DNA of 64,000 nucleotides from an uncultured Oscillospiraceae bacterium (GCA_910579965.1 CAJTWF010000001.1:205545-269544), one strand, 5' to 3'; shown: positions 33,753-41,680, counted from the first letter of the stretch. Notes: generated by a model not told the origin, from the letters alone. Numbers and translations: made by a program.

Positions 33753-33788
33753 AGCACTCTTGTATTCCGCCCTCTGTTGTGTTATCAT
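33753..33788 (+). promoter_or_regulatory. Second operator-bearing promoter
   Basis: TTGTAT (33760-33765), 17-bp spacer, TATCAT (33783-33788). The spacer holds CGCCCTCTGTTGTGTT (33768-33783), a weak copy of the 16-bp operator in the same place as in the promoter at 28654. A further half-match (AGCACTCTTGT) begins at 33753. Confidence 0.7.
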
Positions 33789-33820
33789 GTCAGCAAATCC
33801 ACACGAAAGGAGCGCGTGCA

Positions 33821-34030
33821 ATGGCACTTAGTCCGAAAAAGAGAATATCCAACGCCCGGTACAATGAAAAGTGCGACAACTTCAACCTTCGGCCCACAAA
33901 AGAACGCGGCCAGCAAATCCGCGCCGCCGCTGCCGCATCCGGGGAAAGTCTGCAAGGCTTCTGCCTGAAAGCTATCGACTTCTACATGGAACACCTGGAG
34001 CGCGAGGCACAGAAGGGAGGCGCAGAATAA
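33821..34030 (+). CDS. Ribbon-helix-helix-like DNA-binding protein
   Basis: 69 residues with GAAAGGAG before the ATG. The order beta strand (NFNLRPTKERG), helix (QQIRAAAAASG), helix (LQGFCLKAIDFYMEHLE) is that of Arc/CopG-type repressors. It is the first gene after the second operator-bearing promoter, so it is the best candidate for the protein that binds these operators. Binding is inference. Confidence 0.7.
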   Translation: MALSPKKRISNARYNEKCDNFNLRPTKERGQQIRAAAAASGESLQGFCLKAIDFYMEHLEREAQKGGAE

Positions 34031-34341
34031 TGGACGAAACAAAAGTGTTTGCCCCCTACCGCTGCTGCGCCACCTTCATTGACGGCTCCCGACTGGCCTT
34101 TGACGGCCTGACCCGCGAACAGGCGCGTGCGGCTATGGAGGCCGCTATCGAGGACCACGGAGGGGACTACGGCCCGTGGCATTGGGTGACGGACGAAAAC
34201 TACATCAACGGCGAGTATTACAAGCTGATACCGCCGCCGCCCCGCCTGCCGTTCCCCATCATCGACCTGTCCGACTGCGAGACGGAAGAAGAGCGCCAAA
34301 AGGCCCTGCAAGACCCCTTTGAGGAGGACGGCGAACCCTGA
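34030..34341 (+). CDS. Acidic protein coupled to the RHH gene (103 aa)
   Basis: Starts within the stop of the RHH gene (TAATG). Begins MDETKVFAPYRCCATFIDGS and ends in a very acidic tail (CETEEERQKAL, FEEDGEP). The tight coupling suggests joint function with the DNA-binding protein. An acidic partner of a RHH protein recalls toxin-antitoxin or anti-repressor pairs, but no toxin fold is evident. Confidence 0.65.
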   Translation: MDETKVFAPYRCCATFIDGSRLAFDGLTREQARAAMEAAIEDHGGDYGPWHWVTDENYINGEYYKLIPPPPRLPFPIIDLSDCETEEERQKALQDPFEEDGEP

Positions 34342-34359
34342 TATACCCCCACGCGCAAA

Positions 34360-34404
34360 AAGCCCGCCAAGGCCGTTTCTGCGGCCCCTGGCGGGCTTCT
34401 TTCT
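34360..34404 (+). terminator. Terminator of the plus-strand operon
   Basis: 10-bp stem AAGCCCGCCA/TGGCGGGCTT plus an inner GC pairing, followed by TTCTTTCT. It closes the plus-strand block before the convergent gene at 34615. The 210 bp in between (34405-34614) hold no gene. Confidence 0.88.
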
Positions 34405-34614
34405 GCCTATTCGCAAATTGTTTTTCCAGCGGCTTTTCCTGCGCGTGGAAATGGCCGAATTTTCGCGTGGAAAATTTTTTCAAACCTCTTTCCTTTAAGG
34501 CCCAGGACCGGCCCGGACGCCCCGCGCCGGGACGGCCCAAAGCCGGGCCTGCGGACCGTCTGCGGACCATTTTCCTGACGCCGGGAAAACGGTCATTTTG
34601 ACCCGGTTATACTT

Positions 34615-35097
34615 CTATACGCGCGCGCGTGAGGCGCGGCCTAAAATCTCGTCCGGCATGGACACTTCCTCCAAGGCTTCCCCCAGCCGGTCCAGCGCTC
34701 TTTCTCCCCAGCGCTTCGCCGTCCTCTCCGTGATACCCATTTTGACGGCGATTTTGACCCAACTGTACTTATCCCGGTAACGGTAGAGAATCAGCCGTGT
34801 GTACTCGCCGTTTATGGCGTTCATGCAGTCCTGAATTTTCTCCCGGTCCGTCTCCAGAACATGGACCCGGACTGCGACCGCTTCCAGCTTCCCCCACACG
34901 TTCCGGGCGTCCGCCTGCAAGGCCAGCGCTTCGGTAGGCTTCCCCGGCGTGGAGCTATGCGGCATCCCGTCATAGGACGTGCCGCGCAGGCCGTTGTATT
35001 CGTCCTCCAGCTCGGCCTGCTCCTGGTCCAGCAAGCGCCGTTGTGCTGGAATCCCGTAAAAATATGCGATTATCGTTTTCACGTCTTTGCGCCGCAT
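34615..35097 (-). CDS. RinA/sigma-like late transcription activator
   Basis: 160 residues from the ATG at 35097 (GGAGG ten bases upstream; open frame further 5' lacks a start site). The C-terminus has a sigma-region-4-like HTH (YSWVKIAVKMGITERTAKRWGERAL) typical of RinA/ArpU-type phage regulators. These turn on packaging and structural genes and usually sit at the end of the early operon, as here, though the plus-strand block separates it from the terminase. Confidence 0.8.
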   Translation of the reverse strand: MRRKDVKTIIAYFYGIPAQRRLLDQEQAELEDEYNGLRGTSYDGMPHSSTPGKPTEALALQADARNVWGKLEAVAVRVHVLETDREKIQDCMNAINGEYTRLILYRYRDKYSWVKIAVKMGITERTAKRWGERALDRLGEALEEVSMPDEILGRASRARV

Positions 35098-35140
35098 AGC
35101 TCCATGCCTCCGTGTCAGTGTAGTCCGTTTTCCCCGCCGG

Positions 35141-35410
35141 TCAAACGATGTCCGGCCCCCTGTATTCCCGACGGCGTGGCCGCGTCCGTTTCTGCCGCCT
35201 CTGCGCCCGCTCGCGCTCCTTTTGCCGGGAGAAGCGGACGGCATCAGCCCGCCCGGCGGCTCTCTGCCGCTCCCGGTCCTCTTTCCGGTCCCAGGCGGTT
35301 TTGAACTGCAAAAACTCGCCTTTTACCTTTTCCGGGCTTTCGCCCCTGGCAACCGCGCTCATAATCTCGCCTATGATTTCTTCCAGTGAACAGGTCCGCC
35401 ACTCCGCCAT
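35141..35410 (-). CDS. Small basic phage protein, possibly frameshift product
   Basis: 89 residues, MAEWRTCSLEEIIGEIMSAV, ending in a long Arg/Lys-rich tail. Its own ATG at 35410 has no clear ribosome-binding site. It overlaps the 3' end of the zinc-ribbon gene by 167 bp, and removing one A from an A7 run at 35420-35426 would join the two into one 244-residue protein. It may therefore be the natural C-terminus of that gene or a separate, coupled gene. Confidence 0.55.
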   Translation of the reverse strand: MAEWRTCSLEEIIGEIMSAVARGESPEKVKGEFLQFKTAWDRKEDRERQRAAGRADAVRFSRQKERERAQRRQKRTRPRRREYRGPDIV

Positions 35411-35876
35411 TGCACGGGCTTTTTTTCATAATCTCCCGCGTTTCCGTCTCCGAATATCCCGCAATCGCCTCCAATGCAAGCTCCATTTCCTGCTCCCGCA
35501 GGAGGCCGTCTATTTCATCCGCGATGATAACTTCAATCGTTTTCCCCACCGCCGCCGCCTTTTCAGCCACCGTTGGCGGGGGCGGGAAGGTAGGCACGCC
35601 GCAGTCTCTACCTTCCACGTTCGCAAAGTATCCGTACCCATCCGGCAGCGGCACATATCCGCCGCCCGGCACCTTCTGAATCCCGGACACGTCCATAGCC
35701 AGTCCGCCGCAGTATGGGCAAGTGATTGTGAACGGCGACGGTTTATGGTTTGCCCCAAACTCTTCAACGCCTTTTTCCAGGTACATAGGCCAGCTATTTC
35801 CGCACAGCTCACAGCGATAAATCATTCTCCCGTGAATCAGCGGCGGGCGCTTGCGCTGTTCCGTTCTTTCGTTCAT
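35244..35876 (-). CDS. Zinc-ribbon phage protein (3' end uncertain)
   Basis: Up to 210 residues. N-terminal zinc ribbon CELCGNSWP ... CPYCGG, then a Pro-rich and helical part (IADEIDGLLREQEMELALEAI). After the A7 run at 35420-35426 the frame continues as low-complexity basic sequence that is antiphase to the neighbouring gene, so the last ~65 residues are doubtful. Start has GAGGG seven bases upstream. Confidence 0.6.
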   Translation of the reverse strand: MNERTEQRKRPPLIHGRMIYRCELCGNSWPMYLEKGVEEFGANHKPSPFTITCPYCGGLAMDVSGIQKVPGGGYVPLPDGYGYFANVEGRDCGVPTFPPPPTVAEKAAAVGKTIEVIIADEIDGLLREQEMELALEAIAGYSETETREIMKKSPCNGGVADLFTGRNHRRDYERGCQGRKPGKGKRRVFAVQNRLGPERGPGAAESRRAG

Positions 35877-35886
35877 CGCCGCGCCC

Positions 35887-36972
35887 TCACTTGCGCAGGG
35901 CGGCGATTGCTATACCCACCGCCTCGGCATACTCCGCCCATGGCACCGTCTGTCCTCCCTTAACAGCCGCCATAGTCTCACAATAATTCCGCAGGGTTTT
36001 CAGCATCAAAGCGGCCCATTCGATGTCCTTTTCCTGTTCCCGCCCGGTTTCCTCCGGCGGCGCATCTTCCACGGGCGGGGGAGAGACGGGCGCAGGGAAG
36101 TCCACGATTTTCCCGTCCGGCGGCACGGTGGTCATTTTCGTTGGCTCGGTCCTCACATACGCGCCCGGTTTATACTCCTGGCCGTCCTCCGCCGGTTTCG
36201 GCTCGGTCCGCTCCGTTTTAGGCTGCTCCCGCTCCGCAGGCTTCCACTTGCGCACATCCTCCAGCGTGACCGGCGTGCCTTCGCTCCACAGCGCCGCCGC
36301 CGCGTGTTCCTGCACTTCTTCCGGCAGCATAGACAGCTCATAGGCCACAGAGATACCGATTTTCTCTTTCTCCAGCCAGCCCTTGAGCGTGGGAATCAGG
36401 TGCTTTTCGATACTGTCATACCGGCCCACCTGTGCGGGTGTGGTCCCCAACTGCTCGGCAATGAGTTTCCGCGTCTCACCTGGAATTTTCTCAAACCGGC
36501 GCTTTTTCTCCAAAAGCGCACGTAAGCGGGTAGCCTCCTGCACCTTGTCCCAATCGGTTTTCTCCCGCTGGCCGTTGGTGGTGATAAGCAAGATTGCCTC
36601 GTCAATGGCCCGCAGCTCGTCCGCCTCCGGCCCCTGCTCCCGCCCGGCGTCCTCCACCATGCACGGCATTTTCCGATAGGCTTCCTTGCCCTGCTTCACA
36701 AGCTGGAGGGAGGCCAGCCGCCGACGGTGCCCGGAAAGAAGTTTGTACTTCCCGCCGCCCAGCGGCACCACAAGCCCCGGCTGCTTCACGCCGCCGGACA
36801 GTTCAATAAGCCCGGCCAGCTCGTCGATTGCCGACATGGAGTAAAAATTATCTTCGGACGGCACCAAGTCCTCCACGTCTATGTATTTCAGCACGGCGCG
36901 GTCCTCGTCGGCACGGCTTCGCGCCTGGACCTGCCCCCGGCCCCTCTGCAAACTCATAATGTCGAATCCCAC
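35887..36972 (-). CDS. ParB-like nuclease/partition protein
   Basis: 361 residues from a GTG with AGGAGG eight bases upstream. ParB N-terminal signature: YIDVEDLVPSEDNFY, then LLSGHRRRLASL (the GHRR motif). An HTH follows (RKLIAEQLGTTPAQVGRYDS). C-terminus Pro-rich and charged. With the ParA gene 500 bp upstream this could be a partition pair; stand-alone phage ParB proteins also act as regulators or nucleases. Confidence 0.85.
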   Translation of the reverse strand: MGFDIMSLQRGRGQVQARSRADEDRAVLKYIDVEDLVPSEDNFYSMSAIDELAGLIELSGGVKQPGLVVPLGGGKYKLLSGHRRRLASLQLVKQGKEAYRKMPCMVEDAGREQGPEADELRAIDEAILLITTNGQREKTDWDKVQEATRLRALLEKKRRFEKIPGETRKLIAEQLGTTPAQVGRYDSIEKHLIPTLKGWLEKEKIGISVAYELSMLPEEVQEHAAAALWSEGTPVTLEDVRKWKPAEREQPKTERTEPKPAEDGQEYKPGAYVRTEPTKMTTVPPDGKIVDFPAPVSPPPVEDAPPEETGREQEKDIEWAALMLKTLRNYCETMAAVKGGQTVPWAEYAEAVGIAIAALRK

Positions 36973-36975
36973 GGC

Positions 36976-37464
36976 TTATCCCTCCTGTTCCTTCAATGCC
37001 GCTTCCGCTTCCTCGCGGGTCAGAAAGACGGTTTTGCCAGCCTGGTTAAAATCAAACGGGAAAACCCGTCCAGTTTTATAACACTCAACGTGGAATCTCT
37101 TTTCCTTTTCCGTAATTTCAATGCCAAAAACTCGGCATTTATATGGCAGGGGTTCAACCGACCAGTCTCTAACGCAGTTGTCGTTTACCCATACATCGTC
37201 CCCAACTTTGCACGGCAGCACCACCAGCCTGCCTTGGACCTTCGCCTGCAAAATGGGCAAAGCCTCTTTTTTGAGTTCCTGATTGCTTGCCTGCAACGCT
37301 GTGACTTCCTCCGGCGTCAGCCTGGTTTCCCTGTAGGCTTTTAGTTCATCCGTCCATGCGCACAGTTCATTTACTGCCTCTGCCTGCTGTCTCGCAACCC
37401 TGCACGCTTCGTCGAATTTTTCCGCTTCGTCGCAGGCGCGGTTAATCGCTTCCGCAACAGTCAA
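36976..37464 (-). CDS. Phage protein, unknown, between parA- and parB-like genes
   Basis: 162 residues from a TTG with GGAGG eight bases upstream; the frame is open to 37566 without a start site. Helical N-terminal half (AINRACDEAEKFDEACRVAR, then a coiled coil) and a beta-rich C-terminal half with LPCKVGDDVWV ... RVFGIEI. The latter resembles small domains often found in phage early proteins. Function unknown. Confidence 0.65.
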   Translation of the reverse strand: MTVAEAINRACDEAEKFDEACRVARQQAEAVNELCAWTDELKAYRETRLTPEEVTALQASNQELKKEALPILQAKVQGRLVVLPCKVGDDVWVNDNCVRDWSVEPLPYKCRVFGIEITEKEKRFHVECYKTGRVFPFDFNQAGKTVFLTREEAEAALKEQEG

Positions 37465-37466
37465 CT

Positions 37467-38261
37467 TTACCCCTCCTTCCCCTTGCCCGAATCGGTCAAG
37501 GCCAGATACTCCGCCGTCAGCTTCTTGTACTGGATAGCGGCCCAGGAGCGGGGTGCGAACACGCACAGCGGCTTTTCCTCCAGCGTGCTTTCCGGCACCT
37601 TCGGATTGTAGGAAATGGCCGTCTGGAGTACGGGGCAGATACCGCTATCCTCCAGCGACCGGCGCGCCTGCCAGAAGGTTTCCCGGTTCTGCCAGTGTGT
37701 GAAGAACGCGCCCCGCAGCGTCAACCCCGGATTGACCGCCGCCCGCACGCCGTCCACCTGCTCCACCAGGTCCAGCAGACCGGAAAAAGAAAACTCGTCC
37801 GGGCGGATAGGGATAAGCACATCGTCCGCCGCCGTCAGCACGTTCAGCGTCACGGTGTCCACCGACGGGCCGTTGTCGATAACGCAGTAGTCGTAATCAT
37901 TATGTACCCAGTCCAGGACCCCAAACAGCACCCGCGCCGTGTCCGTGTCCTCCCGGTCATACAGCGCCCGGTCCGCCGCGTACAGTTCCATACCAGACGT
38001 GATGATGTCCAGGCCATTGTACCCGGTCCGGTAAATGGTCCGCTCCACGCTCTCCGCGTCCAGCGCGTCCGCCAGCAACAGCGCCGCCGTCCCGTCATGC
38101 TCCCCGTACACCTGGAAATACCGGGAGGCGCTGCCCTGCTTGTCCGCATCCACCAGCAGCACTTTCTTGTGGTGGACCGTCGCCAGGATGTGCGCCACGT
38201 TTGCCGCTGAGACGGTCTTACCCGTCCCACCCTTCAAGTTGACGATTGCAAGCGTCCTCAT
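37467..38261 (-). CDS. ParA-like ATPase
   Basis: 264 residues from the ATG at 38261 (GGAGG upstream). Deviant Walker A LKGGTGKTVSAAN near residues 9-21, VDADKQGSASRYF (A'), and VIDNGPSVD (Walker B). Typical of Soj/ParA partition ATPases, with no N-terminal HTH. With the ParB-like protein it suggests the phage genome can be kept as a plasmid in some state. Confidence 0.88.
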   Translation of the reverse strand: MRTLAIVNLKGGTGKTVSAANVAHILATVHHKKVLLVDADKQGSASRYFQVYGEHDGTAALLLADALDAESVERTIYRTGYNGLDIITSGMELYAADRALYDREDTDTARVLFGVLDWVHNDYDYCVIDNGPSVDTVTLNVLTAADDVLIPIRPDEFSFSGLLDLVEQVDGVRAAVNPGLTLRGAFFTHWQNRETFWQARRSLEDSGICPVLQTAISYNPKVPESTLEEKPLCVFAPRSWAAIQYKKLTAEYLALTDSGKGKEG

Positions 38262-38386
38262 TCCTGTCCCTCCGTTTCCTTGTGCCAGGCGCACCCGGTA
38301 CAGTCTTTCATTTCCTCGTTGGGATTGTCCATCGGGCATCCTTCCTCGTCGGCCCACTCCGGCCTCCCGCAGTATCCCTTTTCCAT
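38258..38386 (-). CDS. Small Cys-rich protein (42 aa)
   Basis: Begins MEKGYCGRPEWADEEGCPMD and includes CTGCAWHKE. Four cysteines suggest zinc binding. Its stop overlaps the ParA start (ATGA), so it belongs to the operon. Too short for a family call. Confidence 0.6.
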   Translation of the reverse strand: MEKGYCGRPEWADEEGCPMDNPNEEMKDCTGCAWHKETEGQE

Positions 38387-38393
38387 TCTTCTG

Positions 38394-38774
38394 TCACCCC
38401 TCCCAGTTCCACCAGCCTTGCCGCCCACGGGCGGGAATCGGTGTATCGAACATGACCGGATTTTTCAGGACCCAGGCCCAGCGCCCCGGCGAGTAGTCCC
38501 CCAGCACCTTTTCCTTGGGCGTGAGGCTGTCCACGACTTCCTCCACGGGGACGCAATCAACGATTTCCACAGTCCCCAGCACCGCGCCGTAGTGCAGTTT
38601 CTTTCCTTCGCCGGGAACCACAACCACACGCATAGAATCAAGCGTTATTTTCTGCTTCCCAGCGTGGACGGCGACGCGGCCTCGTATGTTGGTCCGCCGG
38701 GGGCGCGTCTCGTAGCCTTTCAGGCCCGCTACAATCGCGTATGCGTAGGGCTGGTACACGGTAAATGCCCTCAT
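38394..38774 (-). CDS. ASCH-domain protein
   Basis: 126 residues: MRAFTVYQPYAYAIVAGLKG, then ETRPRRTNIRGRVAVHAG and LGTVEIVDCVP are hallmarks of ASCH domains (PUA-like, RNA-binding or YTH-like). The start overlaps the stop of the damaged gene before it (ATGA). Phage ASCH proteins may act on RNA or modified nucleotides. Confidence 0.85.
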   Translation of the reverse strand: MRAFTVYQPYAYAIVAGLKGYETRPRRTNIRGRVAVHAGKQKITLDSMRVVVVPGEGKKLHYGAVLGTVEIVDCVPVEEVVDSLTPKEKVLGDYSPGRWAWVLKNPVMFDTPIPARGRQGWWNWEG

Positions 38775-39416
38775 TCTCCCGCTCCTTCCTCGGCGTCTCC
38801 GCTCTCCCGGAACAACGGGCCTATTGCCTGGAGCTTTTTCTTTTCCCGCTCCCGCTCTTCCTGTCTCTCTACCGCCACGCGGCACTTGTGCGCCAGCGCC
38901 TCCAGCTTCTCCACAAATCCCAGCTTGATTGTGTCCAACGGCATAATGACCGCCGCGATTTCCATACCGTTTTTTCGCCACGATGTACTTCTGTCCGTTA
39001 GTATCCACCCGTTCGTAGAACCGGAGATAGTCGGCCATATCCTCCAGCGGAGACAGGTATGCGTTCTGGATAAACAGCATATCATCGTTCGTGCTAAGAG
39101 GCTTCACCACATACCCGTTATGCTCTACCGTGGGCCACTCGTCATAAAGCTCCCGCTCTCCTTTAGCGTAGTCCTCCACACTCATGCCGTCCGGCATCGG
39201 CTTTCTGGCGAGGACACACTTCTTCCGCCGCTTCTCCGTGATGTCGAACATGGCGCACAAGTTTTCTTCGTCTAGGACCGGCAGTCCGGACAGAGGATAG
39301 GCGGAACGCCCGTCGCCCAGCCATTGCCGGATAAGCTCTCCGCCCTCTTCCAGCTCGTCGAACAGATAGAACGCCCCTTGCTTGGCGCATATCGCCGCAA
39401 CCTTTTTCAGCTTCAC
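38771..39416 (-). pseudogene. Phage protein, unknown, broken by +1 frameshift
   Basis: Starts at a GTG (39416) with AGGAGG upstream and reads MKLKKVAAICAKQGAFYLFD to YIVAKK, where an A6 run near 38970 shifts the frame. The continuation NGMEIAAVIMPLDTIKLGF is intact in the next frame and ends at 38771 in a normal ATGA overlap with the ASCH gene. Removing one A restores a 214-residue protein. Either a real indel or a sequencing error in the homopolymer. Confidence 0.7.
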
Positions 39417-39422
39417 CGATTT

Positions 39423-39935
39423 TTACACCTCCTGAATGTCGATATTGAAACGCTCCTTCATCAGCTTGCGCTTCATGATATACTCCTTCGTGCGGGTGGC
39501 GCGGCTCTTCACGTCCTCTACCACCAGCACCCAAAAACTCCCGTTGTATTCCGTCCACGGGTCGCCCCTGACTTTCTCGTATGTAAAATCCGCCCTGTAC
39601 CGGATGGCCCGCACCCGGCGTCCCTCGCCGTCGGTGTAGGCTTCCTGCAAGGTGAAGTCCACCTGCATCCGCAGGTCACGGATTTTCCCGGCCTGCTCCA
39701 GCGCGGCCAGCTCGTCATACCGGCGGGCTTCCTTCTGGCTGTCGAACCGCAGGACGGCCCCGCTTGCCGTCACCCGCTCGGTGGGCTTGTTGTGATACTT
39801 CCGCCCGCCGCCGGTTGGTACATCGGCAGGGGAGGGGAAAGGCGCGCTCTGCTTCCGCCGCTCCCGCTCCATGAGCTTCCGCAAAGCCTGTGCCTGATAG
39901 GCGGGCGGCAGGTCCTTCACGTCTACGCCCATCAC
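39423..39935 (-). CDS. DUF1064 nuclease-like protein
   Basis: 170 residues. GRKYHNKPTERVTASGAVLRFDSQKEARRYDEL followed by YRADFTYEK and VVEDVKSRATRTKEY is the DUF1064 pattern, with the E..D..E.K arrangement of restriction-endonuclease-like folds. Thought to be a Holliday junction or nick nuclease in phage replication. It lies close to the HUH Rep gene. Confidence 0.85.
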   Translation of the reverse strand: MMGVDVKDLPPAYQAQALRKLMERERRKQSAPFPSPADVPTGGGRKYHNKPTERVTASGAVLRFDSQKEARRYDELAALEQAGKIRDLRMQVDFTLQEAYTDGEGRRVRAIRYRADFTYEKVRGDPWTEYNGSFWVLVVEDVKSRATRTKEYIMKRKLMKERFNIDIQEV

Positions 39936-40120
39936 TTTTTCCTCCCGCTCCGCCGCTTCTTCGCGCAGTAGTCCCGGATGATTTCGGCCCGCTCCCGCTC
40001 GGTGGTGTCGGCTACCAGATGTCCGTAGCTGACGCCCCTCCGCTTGGCCTCCGCCGCCAGCGCCGTCAACGCCTCACTCTCCGTGGCGTACACCCCGCCG
40101 GGCAGCTCAACTCTTCCCAC
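39932..40120 (-). CDS. Small basic protein, unknown (62 aa)
   Basis: Begins MGRVELPGGVYATESEALTA and ends in KKRRSGRKK. Overlaps both neighbours by a few bases, so translation is coupled. Helical middle with RAEIIRDYCAKK. No family. Confidence 0.6.
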   Translation of the reverse strand: MGRVELPGGVYATESEALTALAAEAKRRGVSYGHLVADTTERERAEIIRDYCAKKRRSGRKK

Positions 40121-40919
40121 GTTTTCTTCCCCCTTTTCGTTTCTTCGGTTTGATAAACTTCCCGTCCTTCCTGTATAGGCGCAGGAAGAGATAGAACCCG
40201 CCGTTCACGTCGTTGTAGAGCGCCTCCGCCGGACCGGACGCCAGATAGCCCGGATAGAGCGTTTCAAATTGCGTGCTGTCCTGCTTTTTCTCGGCCAGCT
40301 CCTTTGCTTTCCGCCCGGAGATACGCCCGTCCCGCGTTACCGGCTCCGGGTCCACCAGATTCCGCGATGCTGTCCACGCTCGGTAGCCAATGGGGGATTT
40401 GCTGATATACACACCCAGCCCCGCAAGCCCTTTCTCGCTGAATTGCAGGCGCTTCGTGTTTGCATACCCGTGGCCCTCCGTCTTGGTCCACAGCTTTTCC
40501 AGCACGTCCCGGTCGATACCCTTCTCAACGTGGATGGTGAAGTGATGGTGGTAACGGCCCCCGCGCTTCCCCCGCTCGGTGACGCCTATGTACTTCACTT
40601 CCCCCAGGTTGTGCTTTTTGGCGTACCTCTTCACACTACGGATATAATTAGCGCGGTCCCGCAGGGCTTCTTCGTCGTTCTCCGGCTGCACCTCGTAGGT
40701 CCCGTGAAGCTCCAGGTCCTCCGGCGTGAAGTTGGCGTGGAGCATCCGGGTCAGCTTCTCTTTCCGGTGCTTCTGATTTAGTTTTTCCTGTGCCTTGGTG
40801 GACGGCTTTCTCTTTGTCCGCTTCCCTCCGCCCAGCTTTCCCGTCTCAAAGACCGGATAAATATACACGTCCAGGTATTCCCCGCAGGTATACTTCTTTT
40901 CCCGGTACACCGTCCGCAT
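40107..40919 (-). CDS. HUH-type rolling-circle Rep-like protein
   Basis: 270 residues with GGAGG before the ATG. RYHHHFTIHVEKG matches the metal-binding HUH motif, and GLGVYISKSPIGY downstream supplies the Y..K arrangement of motif 3. Such proteins nick one strand and start rolling-circle replication. Typical flanks in Clostridia phages include DUF1064 as here. A candidate antisense RNA lies directly upstream. Confidence 0.75.
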   Translation of the reverse strand: MRTVYREKKYTCGEYLDVYIYPVFETGKLGGGKRTKRKPSTKAQEKLNQKHRKEKLTRMLHANFTPEDLELHGTYEVQPENDEEALRDRANYIRSVKRYAKKHNLGEVKYIGVTERGKRGGRYHHHFTIHVEKGIDRDVLEKLWTKTEGHGYANTKRLQFSEKGLAGLGVYISKSPIGYRAWTASRNLVDPEPVTRDGRISGRKAKELAEKKQDSTQFETLYPGYLASGPAEALYNDVNGGFYLFLRLYRKDGKFIKPKKRKGGRKRGKS

Positions 40920-40998
40920 ACCGGCAGCACCTCCCCCGTGGTCGTTAAGTTACTATCCCATACAAGCCCGAAACGCGCCGCCGCGCGTTGTTTCCCTC

Positions 40999-41027
40999 TT
41001 GTATCTGTCCCCGGAGTGTGGTACAAT
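40999..41027 (+). promoter_or_regulatory. Extended -10 promoter of a small antisense RNA
   Basis: TTGTAT, 17-bp spacer, TACAAT preceded by TGG (extended -10). The -10 is part of the palindrome GTACAATATGTTGTAC (41021-41036). It faces against the Rep operon. Confidence 0.7.
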
Positions 41028-41033
41028 ATGTTG

Positions 41034-41107
41034 TACTCAATTTTCACACCCTCTGGGGTGTCGCCCTGCGCAAGCTGTAGGAGGCTTACGCAGGGCGTTT
41101 TCTTTTA
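41034..41107 (+). ncRNA. Candidate ~70-nt antisense RNA upstream of Rep
   Basis: From the promoter at 40999-41027 the RNA would contain a first hairpin (ACACCC/GGGTGT, 41046-41061) and a terminator stem CGCCCTGCG/CGCAGGGCG (41062-41097) followed by TTTTCTTTTA. No ORF is present. It is complementary to the region just before the Rep gene, as copy-number control RNAs of plasmids are. Existence and role are inferred from promoter and terminator only. Confidence 0.6.
41062..41107 (+). terminator. Plus-strand Rho-independent terminator
   Basis: 9-bp GC stem with a small inner AAGC/GCTT stem and a T-rich tail on the plus strand. No plus-strand protein gene lies upstream of it, which is why a small RNA is suggested. 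Confidence 0.85.
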
Positions 41108-41680
41108 TCCGAACCGCCCGCGCGGTTCCGTGCCGGTCGGCCAGCCGAACGGATTTTCCGTGGTCCTGAACAGCGGCGGCGCAAACGGCCCGCCCATCAT
41201 CAGCATCTCGGTCATACTGGATGCCGGCCCTGACAGCACCATTTTCAGCGTCATACTGGCAGCAATGTGGCAGGTGGGCGGAAGCTCATTCAAAATTTCC
41301 ATGATTTTGTGAACGGCCTCCTTCGTCATTTCCGCCTGCTCTTCCAAAGACGGCTCCTTCTTCTCGCCCTCCGTGTTCCCGGTGGTGGCCTCGCCGCCCT
41401 CCGTCTCGTCCCGGATGGAATCGACGGCCCTCTGCGCCGCGCCCTTGCCGCAATCCCGGTCATACAGGCGCTCGTCGAACTCGTCCCCGGACAAGTCCAC
41501 TTTCAGCACCCGCCCGTGCAGGTAGTCATACTGCGTGTACTTCTCCAGCAGTTTAGCGCAGCTCTCCACCGTCACGGTCCCTTCCTCGGCGGCGTGCATA
41601 AATCCAAGCCCTTGGACGTGGCTGTGGTCATACAGTGCTTTCAGGACCCGCGCCTTGTCCAATCCTTTGATGTCTACCAT
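41105..41680 (-). CDS. Conserved phage protein, unknown
   Basis: 191 residues from the second ATG (41680), which has GAGGAAAAG upstream; the first ATG at 41701 is possible. MVDIKGLDKARVLKALYDHSH and HGRVLKVDLSGDEFDERLYDRD recur in phage early regions, but the family has no known role. Helical C-terminal half (EMTKEAVHKIMEILNEL). Confidence 0.7.
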   Translation of the reverse strand: MVDIKGLDKARVLKALYDHSHVQGLGFMHAAEEGTVTVESCAKLLEKYTQYDYLHGRVLKVDLSGDEFDERLYDRDCGKGAAQRAVDSIRDETEGGEATTGNTEGEKKEPSLEEQAEMTKEAVHKIMEILNELPPTCHIAASMTLKMVLSGPASSMTEMLMMGGPFAPPLFRTTENPFGWPTGTEPRGRFG

